Origin: Phycisphaerales bacterium UBA2402 | Lineage (GTDB): Bacteria > Planctomycetota > Phycisphaerae > Phycisphaerales > UBA1924 | DNA: 22,821 nt | Direction of reading: 5' to 3' | NCBI GenBank assembly: GCA_002343715.1 | Contig: DDSA01000094.1 | Location: 812-23,632 of the forward strand | In this document: positions 21,871 through 22,821 of the stretch, piece by piece | Layout of the letters: every line of letters starts with the position of its first letter | Position numbering within the stretch: position 1 is the stretch's first letter | Notes under the pieces: model-generated | Seen by the model: the letters and a program-made list of their open reading frames with translations, nothing else | What the model was told of the DNA's origin: nothing | The model's database searches: none | Program-made: the position numbers and the translations under genes

Positions 21871-21903
21871 TCGAGTGATGACGCACGGCCCGCAAGGGGC
21901 GGA

Positions 21904-22671
21904 TCAACGGAGCGGATCGCCCCACGCCGCGTGAACGATCGCGGGCATGACCGCGCCGGCGCTGCCGCGGATCGTCACGTCCACCCGACGCGAGGCAGGG
22001 GTGTCGTCCTTGTTGATCTCGACGGTAAAGGCCCCGGCATCGGCGGCCAGATCGACGAAGCCCGCGGCGGGGTAGACCACGCTGCTGGTGCCGATCGAGA
22101 AGAAGAGGTCGCACTGGGGCACGTAACGGAAGGCCGTTTGCAGGGCCTGCTCGGGCAGAGCCTCGCCGAACCAGACGACGTTGGGGCGAAGGATCCCGTC
22201 GGGGGCGAAGGGAGAGGGGGGCGGGAAAACGGTGAACGGTTCGTGCGGAGGCTCGAAGACTTCACCTGTTTCGATGCAGCGCCACTCGACGATCGAACCG
22301 TGCAACTCCACCACGTGGTCGCTGCCGGCGCGCTGGTGCAGCCGGTCCACGTTCTGGGTGAAGACGATGCACTCGCCCCCCACGGACTCGAGTCGCTTCT
22401 CCATCGCGGCCAGGGCCAGGTGCCCAGGGTTCGGCTCCGCCGCCAGGCACCCCATGCGGCGGTGGTCGTACCACTTTGTCACGGTCGCGGGGTCGCGGAG
22501 GAACGCCTCGGGGGTCGCGAGTTTCTGCGGGTCGAACTCTTTCCAAAGTCCTTCCATCGTCTCGCGGAAGGTGCGCAGGCCGCTCTCGGCCGAGATGCCC
22601 GCGCCGGTCACGATGGCGATGCGGTTCGAGTTTCTGAGTCGCCGGGCCACGTGCGCGATGGGGTCGCTCAT
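21904..22671 (-). CDS. Sir2-family NAD-dependent protein deacylase (CobB-like), zinc cysteines missing
   Basis: 255 residues from the ATG at 22671; the frame stays open further upstream but without conserved sequence. Landmarks: VTGAGISAESGL (21-32), TFRETMEGLW (34-43), FTQNVDRLHQRAG (104-116), catalytic His124 in VVELHGS, NVVWFGEALP, FSIGTSSVVYPAAGF (191-205) and TVEIN. Tyr68 and Arg71 (WYDHRRM) match the Tyr-x-x-Arg pair that SIRT5/CobB-type enzymes use for succinyl and other acidic acyl groups. Of the four zinc cysteines only Cys131 (WRC) remains; the stretch 132-160 is Pro-rich with none. It converges with the HAAS-like gene 33 nt away, where TGCGTCA/TGACGCA (21860-21866/21879-21885) could form a 7-bp hairpin. 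No Shine-Dalgarno. Confidence 0.88.
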   Translation of the reverse strand: MSDPIAHVARRLRNSNRIAIVTGAGISAESGLRTFRETMEGLWKEFDPQKLATPEAFLRDPATVTKWYDHRRMGCLAAEPNPGHLALAAMEKRLESVGGECIVFTQNVDRLHQRAGSDHVVELHGSIVEWRCIETGEVFEPPHEPFTVFPPPSPFAPDGILRPNVVWFGEALPEQALQTAFRYVPQCDLFFSIGTSSVVYPAAGFVDLAADAGAFTVEINKDDTPASRRVDVTIRGSAGAVMPAIVHAAWGDPLR

Positions 22672-22677
22672 GCAGCG

Positions 22678-22683
22678 ATTATT
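22678..22683 (-). promoter_or_regulatory. Putative -10 element (AATAAT) for a leaderless sirtuin mRNA
   Basis: The minus strand reads AATAAT (five of six bases of TATAAT), 6 nt, then the ATG at 22671. No ribosome-binding site lies between. An A/T island in GC-rich DNA at this exact spot argues for a promoter. Confidence 0.45.
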
Positions 22684-22821
22684 GCGGAGCGGATGGGAGA
22701 AGCCGCCCGACGACGAAGTGTCGTGTGTCGCCCGCGGAGTGGCCTGGTCGGCTCTCCCGACGTTGCGAATGATCACACCACGGCCCGGCTCGTCCGGGGT
22801 CGCCGGAATTCGTTCCTGGGA
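22684..22821. other. Right-edge sequence without an assignable gene
   Basis: No coding region can be supported here. An ATG at 22769 on the plus strand is open to the window end (17 codons), and one minus-strand frame could be the tail of a gene entering from the right and stopping near 22773. Neither is long enough to judge. Confidence 0.3.

Noticed and set aside
21860..21885. TGCGTCA/TGACGCA hairpin overlapping the stop of the HAAS-like gene as a terminator
   Set aside because: Short stem, 12-nt loop and no T-tract. It is noted with the sirtuin gene but not called as a terminator.

Overview
The window is high-GC DNA (roughly two thirds G+C by eye) that is densely coding on both strands. 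Most likely it comes from a member of the Planctomycetota, and within that phylum the Phycisphaerae. Two secreted proteins end in the same 54-residue, two-loop Ca-binding module closing in Gly-Cys (GC-type dockerin). The coiled-coil protein at 3225-3533, the omega subunit sequence and the PadR plus HAAS-like pair also look planctomycetal. This placement is inference from protein style; no rRNA or marker tree is available. I see no tRNA, rRNA, CRISPR array, insertion sequence or prophage.

Layout. 1-384(-): N-terminal part of an AbgT-type transporter that runs off the left edge. 540-1094(+): PepSY-type membrane protein. 1977-1099(-): rpoZ then a stand-alone CoaC-type decarboxylase. About 2065-2409: a non-coding stretch rich in stem-loops ahead of a DUF3553 protein (2410-3000,+). 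3225-3533(+): coiled-coil protein. 5264-3537(-): bifunctional nuclease then truD, 3 nt apart. 5356-7593(+): secreted repeat (propeller-like) protein with dockerin. 13936-7606(-): giant DUF748/AsmA-like protein, ChlI/MoxR-type ATPase and miaA, probably one operon. 14118-16166(+): membrane polyferredoxin fused to a TPR tail. 16352-17746(+): second secreted dockerin protein, separated by a bidirectional terminator from 18953-17877(-), a TlpA-like thioredoxin. 19519-19148(-): Gdx/SugE-type SMR exporter, divergent from 19670-21870(+), a PadR regulator overlapping a HAAS-like membrane protein. 22671-21904(-): a CobB-like sirtuin.

How the parts relate. Housekeeping genes (rpoZ, coaC, truD, miaA, bfn) are mixed with cell-envelope genes (DUF748, dockerin proteins, thioredoxin, polyferredoxin). 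There is no obvious single defence or metabolic island. The most unusual signals are structural or regulatory: several transcription units appear to start with leaderless mRNAs (a -10-like hexamer 5-8 nt before the start codon); two 5' regions share a GC-rich hairpin followed by the same 14-mer; a palindrome between gdx and padR carries a TATACT hexamer on each strand; and the region before the DUF3553 gene could be a structured RNA. At protein level the notable items are a seven-fold, about 45-residue W-x-G repeat inside DUF748, a sirtuin without its zinc cysteines, and a polyferredoxin-TPR fusion.
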